Part shown: positions 1-13,658 of the stretch, in pieces
Numbering within the stretch: the stretch's first letter is position 1
Layout: each line of letters opens with the position of its first letter
Assembly (NCBI GenBank): GCA_905160935.1
Contig: CAJHZI010000478.1
Location: 1,254,001 to 1,318,000, forward strand
Length of the DNA stretch: 64,000 nt
Source of the DNA: Enchytraeus crypticus
Taxonomy: Eukaryota > Annelida > Clitellata > Enchytraeida > Enchytraeidae
Reading direction: 5' to 3'
Program-made: the position numbers and the translations under genes
The notes under the pieces: model-generated
The model's database searches: none
The model's input: only the letters and a program-made list of their open reading frames with translations
What the model was told of the DNA's origin: nothing

Positions 1-3000
1 TTTAGATTTATCTGCAAGCTTCTGCCATCAATGTCGTTCGAAAGACGCATTCGTCATTTGGAGTTTATACGAAATAAGTGGTTCCAGTCGTATATTTCAG
101 TAAATGACCCGGAAATTAATCAAATGCGAGAGTCATTAATGAATCAGAAGCTTATTGATGACCCGAAGAGTCGCAAGCTAAGAAGAATCTCTGATTTCTT
201 TGATCCGGAAGTAGAACTCTTTACAGTAATGTCGGATATTTGCGAATTTCCACCAGAACTATTTATAACACCAGAATGGCTTCCTTTTCTGCGAAAGTGT
301 GGCCTAATTCAAGATGTAATAAGTCATATTCTTTCATTTTCGTTGCACATTCAGCGGAGGATAGATGACAATTCAGGGGACTCGTTGGAAACAACGATCA
401 AATTGTTACTTAAGTATATTGTGCAAAATATTAAATGCCTTAAACAACAGGACTGCGACGAACTTAAAGACATTAAATTCATCTTAAGTCAACAAATGTC
501 AAATAAATTTATAGTTGTTGGAGGACACACGTACAAAAGCTATAATGCAAATGCAATTTGTCTGAATAATGCATTTCTCGACAAATATTCTGATGTTGTG
601 TTCACAATTGGCTCTATCTTACCAGGATGGTTTACGCAGATGTTCAATGACTCTCAGCTGTCAGATTTAAGCAGACAATTTAATATGCGATTAAAACCAA
701 CAGAGGATGATGTTGTGCAACATATATCAAATATCTGCACCAATCCAAGCAGAGAAAGAGATAGAGAAACATCTAACGCAATTTACGAAGTTCTGACCAA
801 GTGCTTTAAGTACCTTGATGATCTCTTTTCGTCTTCTCGTCAGTTAATGAAAGAGAACAATCGAAGATTGTTAAAGAAAATTCCATGTATAGCTGTAGAT
901 AATGGCACAACTCTTGTATCCACAAGAAAAGTTGTCTTTAACGATTCCTTCGAGTTTCCGCCTTATATGTACGTACTACCAACTGAATTTCAGTCCTGTA
1001 GAAATGTAATAGGAAGTCTAGACATTCCAGAACAAGCCACTGTAAGTCAGTATATTTACATTCTCGCTAAATTTCAATCACATATTGTTCGAAGAGGTAA
1101 CCTACATTTGACTCCAGATGAAAGATTGAAAGTAAATAAAACCGTGAAGAGCTTACTTTTGATCATCCCGAGAAACGTATCGTCTGAGGAATTTTCAGGA
1201 AATAGATTTTTTCTTCCTGGTAAAACTATTGAAGCTGGAATGAAAGAAGGGGATCATTCAGCAGTACGTCTTTATCCTTCTACAGAAATTGTAATCGATG
1301 ATAAGTCTTTTCAACTCAAGAGATTAGAAAAATTTGACAAGCCCTTGCTATTTGTAGATTTCAGCAGAGACGATGATATGAATCTAACTCAGGAAGTAGC
1401 AGAGAAGAAGATAGATTTGATCCCAGAGGAATTTAGACCTACAACTCTCTCGAAAGTTATCATAGAGAAACTTAAACATAACTATGACCAACGGACATAT
1501 GGCGAGTTAGAGAACAAATTTCGAAGTTTGCCCTTTCAGCGTTCAATAGTTAGGTTACTTAGATACGCACTGGTCACGAGAGAAGTCGTTTGTAAAATTA
1601 ATAAAATATGGCTGATGGCTGAATTATCACGATTAGAAAATTTCAAAGTATTTGAGCAGGATATCGTAACAACCGAGCTCCGTGAGATAGCGACTGGTAG
1701 AGAAATCGAAGGTAGCACAGCAGACGTACCGTATTTCATTGATGGCACAATGGTCTATCTAAGCAGGAATGTTAAAAAGAAAGTGTCAAGCGATGTCTTA
1801 AATACCAAACTCGCCGAGGTTTTAAATCGTGTTACACAAAATCGCCTAGAAAATGTTCTTTATTTGATTCCTCCAATTATAAACTGCAAACCCAGTGAAA
1901 TGGAAAGATGCCTGGATGACATGGGTGTCATGGATTTGAATGACTTAGAGGAGGAAGAATTTTTTGAGGCAAGAGCTGATCCTGATAACGCTAGCGATAA
2001 TACAGAATCCACCAACAGTTCTGACGAGGAGCCGTCTAATTACTCAGAATCAAATTCATCTGCAGATGACGACCCAGACATTGATAGAGCAGCTGATTTA
2101 TGGCTGCAACAGGCTCAGTTTGATTTCGAGTCTGCCACAAATGATATGCTAATTGATCAAATGAACTCGGGCTTTGAAACATTTCACGAGTGGATTTGCT
2201 ATAAATATCACCAGGTTTGATTTATTTTCTTCTTCTTATTACTTCAGGAATATCACTACAAAATGTATAGTTTATGCATTTAATTGTTTAATGATTGGCT
2301 AGTGAATAGTGTTCAAGTTGCATTCCTTTAAATCTTAATGTCTCAGTTTGATTATTATTAAATTAGAAATTTATTCTTTCTATAATTTCTTGGATCAGAA
2401 GGAAATCGGTCCGTTGAATACGTACATTTTATTTGGTTAACTATTTGGTTTTATTTGATGCAATTAAGATGTAATTAAGATGCAATTAAGATGTAATTAA
2501 GATGCAATTAAGATGTAATTAAGATGTAATTAAGATGTAATTAAGATGTAATTAAGATGTAATTAAGATGTAATTAAGATGTAATTAAGATGTAATTAAG
2601 ATGTAATTACGATGTAATTAAGATGTAATTAAGATGTAATTAAGATGTAATTAAGAGTAGTGGCCAAGCCGTCGATTATTACTCTGAATTTGTTATATAT
2701 TTGGGTGATTAAATGCTATTAATATCTATTAATAATAATAAGTCGGTAAAATACTCGACCGCCGATCAGATGATGCGGGGTTCAAATCCTGGGCTGGCCC
2801 GTCATTGACATCGCTTTCGAGTGATGAAACTGACGTTAACCTTGGCTTTACCAGTTTTAATAATAATAATAGCAACCGACAATTTCTATAGCGGTGTCAT
2901 GGCCGGTATCCGGTCTTAGAGACCGCTTTACAGGTTCCTGGCAGATTATTGTTAATCCTTTCCATGGTTAATCATATCTTTGCTATTGATAGAGCCAATC

Positions 3001-5290
3001 GGCGGCAAGATCCGATACAAGATTAATCTTTCATGGGCCCAAAAGGATATCCAGCAATACTTGACTGACCTGGGCTTTGAACCCCGACAACTTGTATCCG
3101 ATGCGAACACTCTAACCATTATGCTATATCCCCTCCCCGATATATATTGATATTGTACATTAAATTTCTGCATCTTTACTAACTAGGTGAAATTTACTCA
3201 ACATATAGGGATCTATTTACACTCTCAGAGCTTATAATAATAATATTTACATTACATGCAAATAATAAAGTAAACACGCATTATAGTGAAATGATCAACT
3301 ATGTTGATATCTATCACTTTTTAATGCCACATGTTTCAACCGTTAGGCAATTTATTCCATTTTCTGTGTAACCAGTCAAGTGAATGTCCGAGATTTTACT
3401 CTCAGATAAGCGCGGCTTGGATTCGAACCCACGAGGGTACAATTCACCTCAGGAACTGTCATTTAAAACTTCAGGACGTTACACCTACGCTTTTAAGACA
3501 TTCATTGTTTTACCTCTGAAGTTCATAAATGACATAGTAACAGCCTCTTAGTGTTGCTAATGAATATGCTAATCAAGGTTACTTGTACTATCAAAATTTG
3601 TTCCCTGTTGTTTTTGTACAAAGTGATATTTAATTATGTAAAGCTTAACTTCTCTAGTAACAGTTACAAACTCAATTTATAATAATTTATTGTTATTTAT
3701 AATAATAACAATAATAAAATATCTATTGCAATCTATTGCTCTCCAGCGTTTCAATGCTGTTTGCTTCCGCGACACTTTTGCTAATGTGGCTTCTCAGAGT
3801 GTAAATGATTTATTTTAACTGCATTTTTGTAATAATGACAATGAGAATGATAATCATAAATAATGATAATGATAAATATAATGATTAAAAATAATAATAA
3901 TCACAATAACAATAAAAATATAATATAATAAACTAATATAATAATATTATTATTATTCATATTATTATTTTATATTAATATTTTATATTATTTTTATATT
4001 ATTTTTATTACGGGTGTAAAGAACCTGAGGTTTGACAAAACGATTAGAGCAATACGTGCTGAATCGCCACCCGGCTACTTGAAGTCAACTAGCTGCTTAA
4101 AAGAATTGCTGAAGTAGATTGCATTAAATATCTGCAAAGTCGTGAAAAACCTTTGCCGAAGAAAACATGTCTCTCGCTTATCGCTGGTTTGCTCTGCAAT
4201 AAGTCTGCCTATGTCTTTAATGAAATCAATTCCGACGGAATTCATAGTGTCAATGACAGCAACGTCTCATATGGCACATTTACTGTTGCACCAAGGCACT
4301 AAGGTTAAGCCGCAGGGCGCTTTTTTCGTTTCTGTTCTTATGCTCTTTGGTCGCCCACTATCATTCTTTCTATCGTTGGAAAAGCTTAGTCCGGCGTAAT
4401 TTCTTCACTAAATAATCTAACTTCCCTGAGTTCAGTTTTTGGTTGGAAATTCAGCAAGCAATCTACGTGTACCCTATCCCTTTTTGAGGTACAATTTTCA
4501 GTGAGCGCTTTATCTTCATTGGAAGGCAACCAATCTAAAATTTATAACAAATCAGACTATGTTTATTAAAATCGTCTATTATTGTTTACATTAAGCCGTA
4601 AGTGTCACAAAAGTAGATTTAGGTTAGTTATGTTATGTTTCTTTCTCTTTCTAATTGGTAACTTTCTAATTCGTAACTTTTAATTTTGTAACTTTCTGAA
4701 AAGTTAAAAAATCCGTTCACACATGCCCAAGTTATGGGAAAATTACTGAAAATATGTTTTTGAGGCTCACAGTGTGATGCAGGATTGGCGATGGTTTCTG
4801 TGTTTGTCCCTTAAACGTTTTCTAATATATTTCATAAACAGAAATCAAAATAATTTTGTCTTAACTAAATTTAACCTAGTAATTAACGTCATCGTTATTT
4901 AGAAATAATAGCATTTTAAATTATGTACTAATTATATCACTCAAGATAATTTATATTAAGTTCAATGGTGTATTTCTGCAGGCAGCAGAAAAAGCGATAA
5001 AAGCAATTTTGATCAAGAACACCAGAGAACTAAGGCACGAAGGACATGATCTCAATGAATTGTCTGGTAAGATCATAGCGCGTGATAATGAATTACGTGT
5101 ACGTCATCTAGAGGCGAAGATTTCATCACCTGTATTGAATATGAGTCTGTTGGGTAATCCTGCTAGAATGAGATACCCGTATGATAGTGATCAACAAACT
5201 CCCCATACGAAATACTGTAGAGATCATGCCGAGAGAGCCCAAGAAGCTGCTTCTGAGATCATTGAAGAAGCAAAACGTTATCTTTCATAA
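1..5290 (+). CDS. Sacsin-like protein, 3' end of gene (partial), with C-terminal HEPN domain
   Basis: Two exons are visible: 1-2214 (frame open to the window edge, so the true start lies upstream) and 4982-5290 (stop TAA 5288-5290). The join is phase 0: donor CAG|GTTTGA, acceptor TTTCTGCAG|GCA. Counting from Met at 31, the first 430 or so residues resemble a sacsin repeat region (RISDFFDPEVELF, then EWLPFLRKCGL). An acidic, Ser/Asp-rich linker follows at about residues 640-690, then a HEPN domain (WLQQAQFDFESA, then QAAEKAIKAIL, then GHDLNELSGKI, then a conserved RYPY near the end). The intron cuts the HEPN domain just before AAEKA. Sacsins are giant proteins with Hsp90-type ATPase repeats, and a long uninterrupted exon fits that family. 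HEPN in sacsin binds nucleotides and dimerises. The assignment rests on motif recognition. It could be a sacsin-family paralogue rather than the one-to-one orthologue. Confidence 0.82.
2456..2655. repeat. 11-bp minisatellite in the sacsin-like intron
   Basis: About 18 head-to-tail copies of gatgtaattaa, with occasional c for t variants. The array starts about 240 bp after the donor of the long exon. No coding or RNA signal is seen in it. Confidence 0.9.
2735..2870 (+). mobile_element. tRNA-headed SINE, family C
   Basis: A tRNA-like head with a clear B box (GGTTCAAATCC) is followed by a body that ends in aaactgacgttaacc. The same head and body recur at 28940-29095 (plus) and 60315-60455 (minus). 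The A box region is degenerate, so this is a SINE copy and not a functional tRNA gene. Confidence 0.75.
2955..3140 (-). mobile_element. tRNA-like SINE, family E
   Basis: Read on the minus strand, the 5' part is strongly tRNA-like: A box ATAGCATAATGGTTAGAG and B box GGGTTCAAAGCCC at normal tRNA spacing. It runs into unrelated body sequence without a discriminator or CCA region. Only one copy is seen in this window, so an old tRNA pseudogene is an alternative. Confidence 0.55.
3285..3515 (-). mobile_element. tRNA-headed SINE, family D
   Basis: On the minus strand the B box GGGTTCGAATCC and the body (ctgagagtaaaatctc, then a tail ending near gatatcaacatagttgatc) match the copy at 53005-53245. 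The A box of this copy is decayed. The distance between the boxes is much longer than in a normal tRNA. Confidence 0.75.
4060..4275 (-). mobile_element. Degenerate coding relic, probably repeat-derived
   Basis: On the minus strand an open stretch reads VIDTMNSVGIDFIKDIGRL, then SDKRETCFLRQRFFTTLQIF, then hits a stop. The RET..L.QR...LQ..NA pattern reminds me of a tail that recurs in repeat-derived polyproteins of animal genomes, but I cannot name the family. There is no start codon context or splice structure to support a host gene. It lies inside the last intron of the sacsin-like gene. AT-rich low-complexity DNA surrounds it (3660-4000), and nothing else was recognised from 3516 to 4981. 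Confidence 0.3.
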
Positions 5291-5617
5291 TTTATTCGTA
5301 CTCTGAGAGAATTTATTTATTTATTCACACAATCTTATGCCTATTGCATATCAACAGTTTATATCTGCACTTAGAAACTAACATAATTAGTCCATATCGT
5401 TATACTAGCTATGAACTAGTACTAATTTTCTTATAGCGAGAGGCTTAACATATTGTGAAATATACTAAGCATACGTTGACTTTTGTAGACCTGGCTCATA
5501 AATTGCATTATACGATATCATCATAATATACTGCTTGATTTGAATCTCGAAAGTGACACTTTTACAATGTGTTTCTTTATAGTTGGATTTTTACTGTCTA
5601 AATTGCCGTATCTCTTC

Positions 5618-5965
5618 GGTGTACTGCCAAGTGGCAGGTTCAAGGTACATATTCAAACTCAAAGTCTATTTTCTCGCTATATAAGTGCACTCCTTTGATC
5701 AACATGTTAATCCCTTCACAAAGTCTATGCCCTATACATACCTTATGTAGCCTATAGCTTGGGAAAAATATGGCCTCTGAGGTGGTTTCCCGTTGCCTTC
5801 CTCAGTTAGATGGATTAATTACCATTTAATCCTGAGGGAAAATATTTTATGGTGAGGTGGGTCCCCTCTTGCCATCCTCAGCTCCTGCCTTTAGTCGCCT
5901 CTTACGTACACGCGGCAGATCGGTTGCCATATTCTGCAGTGGTCCAACCACACCCGAGCACAACA
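5618..5965 (-). mobile_element. SINE family B, near full length
   Basis: On the minus strand it begins near CACGTGTTGTGCTCGGGTGTG, contains AAGAGGCGACTAAAGGCAGG, and continues through a region (ggaaaccacctcagaggcc, then aagctataggctacataagg) also present at 37533-37700 and 57580-57775. It ends in a (cc)tgccacttggcagt-like tail. The tail resembles the 3' end of the LINE fragments at 61890-62150 and 7385-7660. Confidence 0.75.
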
Positions 5966-6362
5966 CGTGGAAATTGCCTTATAAGATAAGAATAATCAAC
6001 AAAAATCAAACTATTTTAATAAAATTTATTTTTTAATAATTACATGCATAACCCGGTCTTTAATTTTATATTGCACTGTATTGAACTTAATGCGAATCGT
6101 ATTAGGGACTTATGATCTTATAAATCTATAATTAATTAATGTTTGATGATAATTTTTCAGTTTTGTGAAAGTGCGTGAGGTTTTAAAATGTGGATATTGC
6201 TTTTATGTAGATATATAAATACTTATGTATAACATAAACCGTGTTTATAAAATATTAATTAGTACTTATGACATATTAATTAGTATGCTGTACGGATTGT
6301 CTTCTTCCATTAATTCGGTTTAAAAATATTGTGTAGTGGTAGTTAAGTATTTGTTTCCATGT

Positions 6363-6641
<279 letters not shown>

Positions 6642-6734
6642 TCATGTAGCTGACGCGCAGTTGTGTAACAATATAGAGTAATTTAAGAACATTTTAATTA
6701 ATTACGAGATACAGTTAAACTAGGATTAAAGGGA

Positions 6735-6801
6735 AGACGATGACGATGATGATGGTGGTGGTGTTGGTGGCGGTGGCAATGGCTGTGATGACGATATGAT
6801 T

Positions 6802-6843
<42 letters not shown>

Positions 6844-6905
6844 GTGACGATGACGACGACGACTACGACGACGATGATGATGATTATTATTATGATGATG
6901 ATTTA
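6735..6905. repeat. (GAT)n-rich microsatellite
   Basis: Imperfect gat/gac/ggt triplets with a pure (gat) run at about 6799-6842. The rest of 5966-7384 outside the ARF relic shows no coding signal. Confidence 0.9.
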
Positions 6906-7384
6906 AGTCAATAAAAATAAATAAGATTTACGTAGTCAAAGCCTCGTTCACATATTGAAACAATATCGTTCCCAAATAACTAATATATTACAATATAATT
7001 GTAAAGAACTAAAACTAAAGATTAATTATTTAATTTCACTCAAATTATTAATTCATCTTCGTTCTCAATGGCTTTTACATTGTCGCTAACACGAGCCATA
7101 AAACTCAACAATTTCATTCCTTGGCAGAAACATTTATCGAAAGATTAGAAATTGTTTTAAATTGCTCAAATACAAGATTGAAGTGTTCGCATTCATTATG
7201 GTCTTACTGTCTATATTATACTTAAAGATATTCTACGGAGACAAAATCATATTTTAAATTGGTAATTAACTGCAAATGTATGTAATATAAATAGCTACGT
7301 ATTAATTACGCTGTTGAGTCACCATTATTTTGTTAGATAAATATAAAAATGTACAGTTCGTTCTTTATAAAACGCAATGCTTTC

Positions 7385-7660
7385 TATTCTATCTTTCTCA
7401 TAGTGCACTGCCTACGGGCAGGTCCAAGGTATATAACGCCTCCACTCTTCTCTGTCTTACGCTTTCCTCTTCATTTCCACATATGAGTGAGTCTTTAAAT
7501 CATCTAACATACATAATCTCGGCCTGCCTCTGCTTCTATTTCTTTCCATTCTACCTTCTATTGCCAATTTTTGTATACTTTCCCCCTTAGAATGTATCCT
7601 ATCCAACTATTCTTCCTATTTCTTAACACATATATCAACTGTCTGTCTAAATTCTGCTTT
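7385..7660 (-). mobile_element. LINE 3' end fragment
   Basis: The minus strand repeats, with stops and frameshifts, the sequence of the LINE terminus at 61890-62150: a region encoding the GRGRPR-like basic segment and LTHMW, then the end cctgcccgtaggcagtgcac. It is 5'-truncated and degraded. It lies between the ARF relic and the amidase stop codon. Confidence 0.75.
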
Positions 7661-7809
7661 CTACACCCCCTATTATGGCTGCGAATATGACAAACATAAT
7701 GTAATAATTACATGTATAATCGGGTCCTCGATGCATGTTTAATAAGTAACGCTTAACTTTAAGTCTTAATCAATCAATTATTCAACAGATAATAGTTAAG
7801 AACTCTTCG

Positions 7810-8854
7810 TCAAGCACTATTCTTACAAGTCTGCATCTCGACAGCCCGAGCGACCCTTAGCACCAGCGCATCCTCCCAGTGACGCCCCACGATCATCATT
7901 CCCACCGGAAGTCCCTCAGAGTATCCCACGTTAATGTTGATGGCCGGATGTCCCGTAGCGTTGTACGATATAGTGTTGTCAGTCATACGCATGTGCTCCT
8001 CTAGAAACTCTATAAATTATATGAACATTAACGTTAGACGTGTTATTATAATCTTTTAAATATGTTCTGTGCTGTTATGGGTGCGTATCAATATTTTTTT
8101 ATTAAAAGTTAGTGAATTAGCGCCTAGGCTCCAGAAATTGCTACAAATACTTAAACGAATGGAAAAGTCTCAAATAGGGGATTGACTGATGATATGATGT
8201 AGGACAGAGAGGATTTGAGATAGTCTATTTGTATCCCGACCCTGGTTAAGCTGTGCTTCATTAGAGGATGATGATGATACGTCAGTGAATTGTGATGCCA
8301 ATAAGTGGGAACAGTTGAATTTTTGCAAAGAGAGGAAAGATATTTGTCTGAGATATTAATCAACTATGAAAGCATGCTAAAACGTCTTTCTTAGGTGCTT
8401 CGATTCAAACGCATACCCTTGCGATGTAAAGGTCAAGTCACACTAAAGTTTAGACATTAGCGTTTTTCAACTGTTGAAACTTTCACGTGCTCAAACGCAA
8501 CAAACATAATGTTTTACTACATTAAATAAAAATAGAGATATATAAATGCTGCAAAATACAATCAGATACTTAAACCTTTAATTTGAAGCTTCCCTGTGTC
8601 AGGTAGCTTTGGCGCTTTGTATTTGATAGTTGGCATGATGATGACGTCGTACTGTTGGAAGAGTTCATCGTACTCGGACACAATGCTCCTCACGGCATTT
8701 GCAGCTTTGGCATAAAAGTGATGTCCGTAATGTTGCTGAGAACAATGATCAATACAAGTGAATATATTACTATATTTTACTTAATAATATAATATATATT
8801 ATTATTATATATTATATAATATTTATATTTAAATATTAGATATATACATGTATG

Positions 8855-8895
<41 letters not shown>

Positions 8896-8937
8896 TGTAT
8901 ATATAAATATATATTATATATATATTTCTATAATATT

Positions 8938-8990
<53 letters not shown>

Positions 8991-8991
8991 A

Positions 8992-9043
<52 letters not shown>

Positions 9044-12000
9044 TTATAATAATATATATCACTATATAACTATACTGTATTACTAATGACAAAATATGTC
9101 AAAACTTTCCTTTGATGACAAAGCATTCTCAGATATGAGAGGAGCCCTAAATTACAAAGAGTATTCCAATAGGTCTACAGAAAATTAAATATATGTGCTA
9201 TATTGAATTCTGCAGTATTCATGCTTGTACTGAATGATTAAATCCAGGAACAATGTAGAAAATACTACATTTTCTCTAGTATCTCGAACACTAATGCACT
9301 CTGATTTAATATTCGACTAGGAAAAATTCTGATCAAAGAACCGCTTAATTAAGTTTTTTGTTCCAAATAATTTTTAAGGATAAGACATAAACATTCCTTA
9401 TTTCTGGCGGTTTTCAGGGATTGCGCTATTCATGACCTCAGATACAAAAAGCTTGTGATCGTCCTCTTCTCACTTCTTCTTCTTAGCGTATGTCGCACTC
9501 GTTCAATCACCTATACACATCACGTGACTGTTTGCTGAGTTACGAGTTGCTGTTGAAACGAGTATGGCCGACATTCTTTAAATTTACTGTTAAATTCGGC
9601 CGACTCGTAGGTTCGATGCTGCTGAAAATATTCATGTTTGTGAAGTTAAAGATTGTATTATTAAAAAGACTATAACAGATTATTCTCAAGCGATAAATTG
9701 TAAACTCCAAAAAGATGTGAAAGTTTACATATCTAAGCATCATATAAATTAGTTAACATATTCTATCATTTGATATAATTATCTACCTTTATATAACCTT
9801 CTCTCAAGCACAATGTCTTCAATCCTATAGGAAGATCATTAGATCTTGTCTTCATGGCATCATGTAGGAAATCTTGACATTGGACATCCTTGTGTCCCTT
9901 CGTTTGATCAACGCCTGAAGAATTTAAAATAATATGTGCACGCAATATCTAGATAGGTAGCACTAAGAGACTAAAATTTAAGTTAATTTGTATGACTATA
10001 AAACAAGAGAAGAAATGCAAGATATTAATTTATTAGGTCAAAGGTCATGTGTGATGAAAATGTATTATGTGAAGTGGACACCCTACTAGCAGTTTGAGTT
10101 TGTAAAACTATTTTTTTCAATTTTTGTAACTCATGTGTCTGGCACTGAACTAAAGAAATATAAGTAATATTTTACATTCGCGAGTTTATAATAAAAAATA
10201 TAAGCATAGACGAAAATGGAAGACTATAGGTATATAAGAAAAGTACCAGCATCAACTTCAAGGCGTTATTTAATATTTCGTTGATACGCCGGGATTTTTA
10301 CACCAGATACAATTTAGCGTTGGGAATAGATAGAAGTCTTCTCAAAACTATAAAGCTCACGATGTGACAATGATCAAAGAGTACAAAAAGAAATGGAAAT
10401 AGAAATAGACAAAGGCTCTGACATGATTGCCACAGATTTAAAGCCCCTTTCACCACGGATATAACTTCTGAAAATAGATTACTGATTAGGAGCGCCAGTA
10501 ACGCAGGAGTTCACATTTCACGGTAACCCAACTCGTGACTTATCGTCCATACTTCGCATATTTTTTTCTCTCTTCTCTTCTATGCATTTACAACTTCGTT
10601 ACGGGGTGAAAGTTAACGGTAAAATGAGATCACCAACTGCATCCTTGGGTGAGGAATCGGACATTAAAGCGTCTTCTACATGACATAAAATGAAACGTTT
10701 AAGTCCGTTATTACTGAATATGGTCACTTGTGTATTTAACTATTAGATGAAAAGGAATAGAATAAATAAGATTATTAAAATTATTGATAAAAAAGGAATA
10801 GAATAAATTAGACACAGTAGTATAGTACAATAAGAGTTTCAGATGATAAATTCAATGCCATAATAAATGATTAGTTACTGAATATTTTCTAGCTCTATTT
10901 CCTTTTACTGAGGTCTACAACTCTTAACGAAATAAAATTGCAGTAACATCCGTTAACGAAATGGTATACAAGATCTCATTCATCGTGCAACACAAGATAC
11001 TTAGATCTAGAAGTACTGGTGTTCTCCTCTGCTTTCATCTGTCATTAGTCGCCTCTTTAAAGCACAAATACTTACCAATTATTTATTTTAAATTTAATGC
11101 GAATTACTATTTTAGTAATCCAATTTATTCTGTAACTGTAAAGTGTTCTAAAAGAACGCGGAGCTAAGGGTCTTACAATTAATAAGTAAAATTATTTTTG
11201 AAAGCAAAAAAGAATGATGGTGTACCGTAGTTGCAGAATGTCGTATAGGTACCTTCAGAAATCAAAACAGCTGCGAGAACACCGGCTGAAAACATTAAAA
11301 CATGCACATACATTAAAGCATATATAAAATAAAATATTAAAACATGCACATACATTAAAACATACATAAAATATTAAAACATGCACATACATCAAAACAT
11401 ACATAAAACAAAACATTAAAGCATACACATATCTTATCCTATTATATAAATATATTATAGAGAACAATGAACAGATATCATGTAAATCATAATGATCAAC
11501 TCTGAGAAAGTTTCACTGTTAGAGGATTAGATATATTCCAGCTACCGTCAGTAGTAGTCTAATATTAAGATATCAGCACAAACTCAAATCTAAAAGTATA
11601 GTAACCATATAATATAACTATATATGCTCTACATACATGTATTCTTATTGTACGACCTTGAAATAAAGATACGAAAAGACGAGTTGATCTAGCTGAGAAT
11701 TTACTGATGGTATTCTGAATTTTAAACTCACTGTTGAAATTTTAACAATCTCAAAATCAATATTCTCAATTTTAAACTCGCTTTTGAAATTTTAACCTCC
11801 TCAAAATTAGTAATATTGTTATTTACTGTTGCTCTGAGAAGAGTATAGTGACACCAGAAGGGGTTAACATTAAAGTATTTATGATATACATTTAGAAAGA
11901 GAAAAAATGACATAAATGATTTAATCTAGATATTATTTCGGCAACCTCTACGTTGAATATCAGAAGAGAATTCTGTAACTTTAGCTCCGACTTTTTCTAA

Positions 12001-13582
12001 ATTAAGAGCCGCAGCTTTCACTAATTCAGCCACGTCACTTTCTGCTCCTTCGAAACCGTTTAGAAGAATCCCTATTTTCAATCCAGTAATATCCTTGTTT
12101 ATCTAAATAAGCAAAATATCATATAAAATACTCATCTCGGATAATATATGGCTAACATTTGCAAAACATGTAAAGTAGAATCGAAATATTTCATAAATTG
12201 ACATAATGCAATATAGAAGATTTGCAATATTCGCACGCCAGTATTTGTACATTGTTTGAAAACTGTAAACTAAACATTTTCCAGATTAAAAAATTATACA
12301 TTATTTGATTTCTGAATATGTTATATTGTCACAGTAAACCTTAACAAAATATCAAATAATATCAACAACTTAATTTGAGCATCAAAACCGACAAAAATAT
12401 TCTGCATTTTCGTACTAAATTTGCCGCAGAATTAATGCAGAAATTAATCGATATTCATAGAGAAATGTTTCATTTTGTCTAGCAAAGTAATAAAATGTCT
12501 GTATTTCAGGTGAATCCAAAACATCTACAATACAACTATGAGATACTGACAGTTATGAAATAACTAAATTTTGTTGAAGGTAAAAACATGCTATAGTTAA
12601 AAAATGAATCTCATTATACCATCAATGATATAAAGTTTTTACTCATTTAGAAGAATAATCTAACCTCTTCTGTGTAATTCTTTATCTGAATGTTTAGTGG
12701 CTGTCTAGCATCAAGTCCGTCATTGCCAGCTATGACCTACACGAATAACGAATGTGGAAGTCTGTATGAACTGTTTTTGTGAACTCTCTTTATGTTTATT
12801 ATTATTTTTCAACGACGATACCATATGAAGACACATGGAGAACGAAATCATAAGAGATATGAAAAAATAAAAATAAATAACAGTAAGCAACCTACATATC
12901 AGAGTTCACGTAAACATAAACATCTAAATCAAGTTAGAGTCAAACATAACATAGGTAACATAGTCAAAGTTAGCAAGATAGCTAACTTAGGAAATTTTTG
13001 CTATCTTAAAACCAAAACTATTTACATAAAAGTATGTATGTAGGTGTAGTGAAATTGGTTATGTTGATCTATATTAGAATGTTGTTATTAGCAAGAAAAA
13101 TAATATGACGTCATGACGTCACTATGACGCGTGAATTATGCAAATTATGTAAACATTGCAGTAGTATATAAGGGAAGCTAAAAAATTGATTCGGGGTCGT
13201 TGTTATCGGCCTTGTCTTGTGTTGTTGAAAAACTGTCGGTGAGTTGGTACTCCCAGGGTTATATGTACTTTGTGCATTGTGTACCTGTTAGCGAGTTGGT
13301 ACTCCTAAGGTTGTGTGTATTGTGAAAACCTGTCGGTGAGTTGGTACTCCCAGGGTTGAGTGAATACGTGTAGCGTGTTGTAAAAGCCTGTTGGTGAGTT
13401 GGTACTCACAAGGCTTCGTGCTGTGAAAACCTGTCGGTGAGTTGGTACTCCCAGGGTTGTGTGAATACGTGAATTCTGTTCTTGTATATGTATGCATTTG
13501 TATATATGTCGATCTGTGTAATTGTGTACTTATAATATTTATAATTATTATAATAATTATTATAATTATTTTTTGAAGGGGT

Positions 13583-13658
<76 letters not shown>

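Noticed and set aside
1536..2152. Antisense and out-of-frame ORFs over the sacsin-like exon
   Set aside because: Shadows of the real coding frame with no independent support.
2735..3140. Functional tRNA genes
   Set aside because: B boxes are good, but A boxes or acceptor stems do not pair and the sequences continue into SINE bodies; the same heads recur elsewhere in the window.
9490..9675. Plus-strand 61-codon hydrophobic frame downstream of a CACGTG E-box, as a small gene
   Set aside because: Intronic, no homology, no polyA signal, and a mirror-image frame exists on the other strand.
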